Source of the DNA: an uncultured Prosthecobacter sp.
GTDB lineage: Bacteria; Verrucomicrobiota; Verrucomicrobiia; Verrucomicrobiales; Verrucomicrobiaceae
Reading direction: 5' to 3'
DNA length: 6,605 bases
NCBI GenBank assembly: GCA_937941745.1
Contig: CALDGV010000034.1
Coordinates: 1 to 6,605 of the forward strand
This document shows positions 5,432 through 6,605 of the stretch, piece after piece. The position numbers and the translations under genes are program-made. The notes under the pieces are model-generated. The model was not told the DNA's origin, did no database searches, and worked only from the letters and a program-made list of their open reading frames with translations. Each line of letters opens with the position of its first letter. The stretch's first letter is position 1.

Positions 5432-6605
5432 ATGTCTTCCCCTGCTTCTCTCGCCAAGGAAACGCCGATTTGCTACCACCTGGCCCCGGACAAACGGCTG
5501 CTCGACGCGGGTTGTGCGGCGCATGGATGCTCGCACGCGGTGCCGGGCAGGTTTTCCGGACCGGACATGCCTCCCTGTCTCATGGGCGTGCAGCATCATA
5601 CGGTGATTGACCTCGGCAAGGTGCGACGCGTGGCGATGATGGTGACACCCCAATGCGGCGGGGACTTTAAAGACGAGGCATGGGAGGCGCTCTCCACCAT
5701 CCGTGCCATCCTGCGCCAGCAAGGTGAGCCGATGGAGGTGACGATGCAGACCGTGTTTCTGCGCTCCCGGGAGGATGTGCCGACGGCGGAGCTGCTTTTC
5801 GAGGCCTGTTATGGTGAAAAGATGCCGTTGACGCTGTTTGTGGTGCAGCCGCCTTGCGAGGGGCGTGGCATCGCGATCGAGGCCTGGGCGGTGGGCACCA
5901 CTCATGCGAAGGTGGAGCACCATGACGAACATCTGGTGACGGTGGAATATGACGGCCTGCGATGGATTTATGCCTCCGGCGGTTCGTTGCATCGCGAGGG
6001 CCGGACGGCCTACGATCAGTCATTCGAGGCCTTTGAAAATCTCCAGGCGGCGCTGCGGCGCGGTGGCGCGGCTTTTGAGGACGTGGTGCGAACCTGGCTC
6101 TACCAGGGCTGCATCACGGAGGAGGTGGATGGTGTGGAGCGCTACCGCGAGCTGAACCGCGCCCGCACGGACTTCTTCGCCGGTATTCCTTTCGACAACC
6201 GCCCGGTGCCCACGCTGCATCGCGGGCAGGCGGTTTATCCGGCCAGCACGGGCATCGGCACGCTCTGCCATGGGCTCATCACGGCCTGCATGGCGCTGCA
6301 CACAAAGCGCGATGACGTTTTCCTTCTGCCGTTGGAGAATCCGCTGCAAACCTCCGCCTTCGATTATCCGAAAGAGTATTCGGTGAAGAGTCCGAAGTTT
6401 GCTCGTGCCATGGCGGTGCGCACAGGGGAGGACGTGACGATCTGGATTTCCGGCACGGCGAGCATTGTGAACTCGGAGACGGTGTACAAAGGCGATGCCG
6501 TCGGCCAGACCGAGCAGACGCTCACGAACATCGAGAAGCTCATCGCACCGGAAAACTTCGCACGGCTGGGCTGGGCTGACGCCGGAGCCACGCTGGCAGA
6601 TCTGG
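5432..6605 (+). CDS. Tandem Rid (YjgF/UK114) / chorismatase-like protein, 3' end outside window
   Basis: The frame is open for 391 codons from ATG 5432 to the window edge with no stop. Three Rid-type units can be seen. Unit 1 (about 57-154) has ALSTIRAILRQQG, an EVTMQTVFLRSRED segment, the YGEKMPLTLFVV strand and IAIEAWAV. Unit 2 (about 168-253) has YASGGSL, a FENLQAALRRGGAAFEDVVR helix and ELNRARTDFF. Unit 3 begins near 325 with RAMAV and WISGTASI, then GDAVGQTEQTLTNIEKLI, and is cut off. YPASTGIG (269-276) resembles a motif of the FkbO/Hyg5 chorismatase-type branch, in which Rid-like folds form an intramolecular pseudo-trimer. RidA itself hydrolyses reactive enamines/imines; chorismatases hydrolyse chorismate. 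Which, if either, applies here is not decided by the visible residues. The Cys/His-rich N-terminus (residues 14-56: five Cys, six His) precedes the first Rid unit and is not typical of Rid proteins. Confidence 0.8.
   Translation, partial: MSSPASLAKETPICYHLAPDKRLLDAGCAAHGCSHAVPGRFSGPDMPPCLMGVQHHTVIDLGKVRRVAMMVTPQCGGDFKDEAWEALSTIRAILRQQGEPMEVTMQTVFLRSREDVPTAELLFEACYGEKMPLTLFVVQPPCEGRGIAIEAWAVGTTHAKVEHHDEHLVTVEYDGLRWIYASGGSLHREGRTAYDQSFEAFENLQAALRRGGAAFEDVVRTWLYQGCITEEVDGVERYRELNRARTDFFAGIPFDNRPVPTLHRGQAVYPASTGIGTLCHGLITACMALHTKRDDVFLLPLENPLQTSAFDYPKEYSVKSPKFARAMAVRTGEDVTIWISGTASIVNSETVYKGDAVGQTEQTLTNIEKLIAPENFARLGWADAGATLADL

Noticed and set aside
5396..5992. 198-codon open frame on the minus strand, rich in His and Arg
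   Set aside because: It is antisense to the tandem-Rid gene, has no motif, and the Rid frame has a strong ribosome binding site.

Overview
The window looks like GC-rich bacterial chromosome, most likely from a Verrucomicrobiota-type organism (Prosthecobacter/Verrucomicrobium-like). That placement is inference. It rests on the style of a collagen-like protein with 'F-x-IP-x-G' spacer modules, a short double-HTH regulator that begins with PFC..TLKA, a DUF932 remnant, and a tandem-Rid protein carrying a PASTGIG motif. No mobile element, rRNA, tRNA or CRISPR array is visible.

Layout. (1) 1-440 (+) is the 3' end of a collagen-like surface or structural protein, followed by a strong palindrome at 491-513. 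(2) 550-1017 (+) encodes a small double-HTH (XRE-like) DNA-binding protein with a TTG start. (3) Close behind it, 1031-1471 (+) encodes a three-helix membrane segment. It overlaps, in another frame, a large gene (1312/1345-3831) for a membrane-anchored protein with a beta-propeller-like region, an NTF2-like region and an unassigned C-terminal domain. The two membrane reading frames may be one gene broken by a one-base frameshift near 1341-1362. (4) 3832-4606 holds no intact gene. It contains hairpins, a DUF932 C-terminal fragment at 4182-4424 that still has a good intrinsic terminator (4431-4463), and a long dyad at 4539-4578. (5) 4607-5203 (-) encodes an exported fusion of a YHS-like metal-binding segment and a group 1 truncated haemoglobin. 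(6) Divergent from it, 5432-6605 (+) encodes a multi-domain Rid/chorismatase-like protein that runs off the end of the window. It has a clear GGAGG ribosome binding site.

How the genes may work together. The HTH gene and the membrane propeller gene(s) are co-directional and tightly spaced, so they may form a small regulator plus envelope-protein unit. That is the most novel-looking part of the window. The YHS-globin and tandem-Rid genes are divergent and share a roughly 200 bp upstream region. No functional link between them can be shown from sequence alone.
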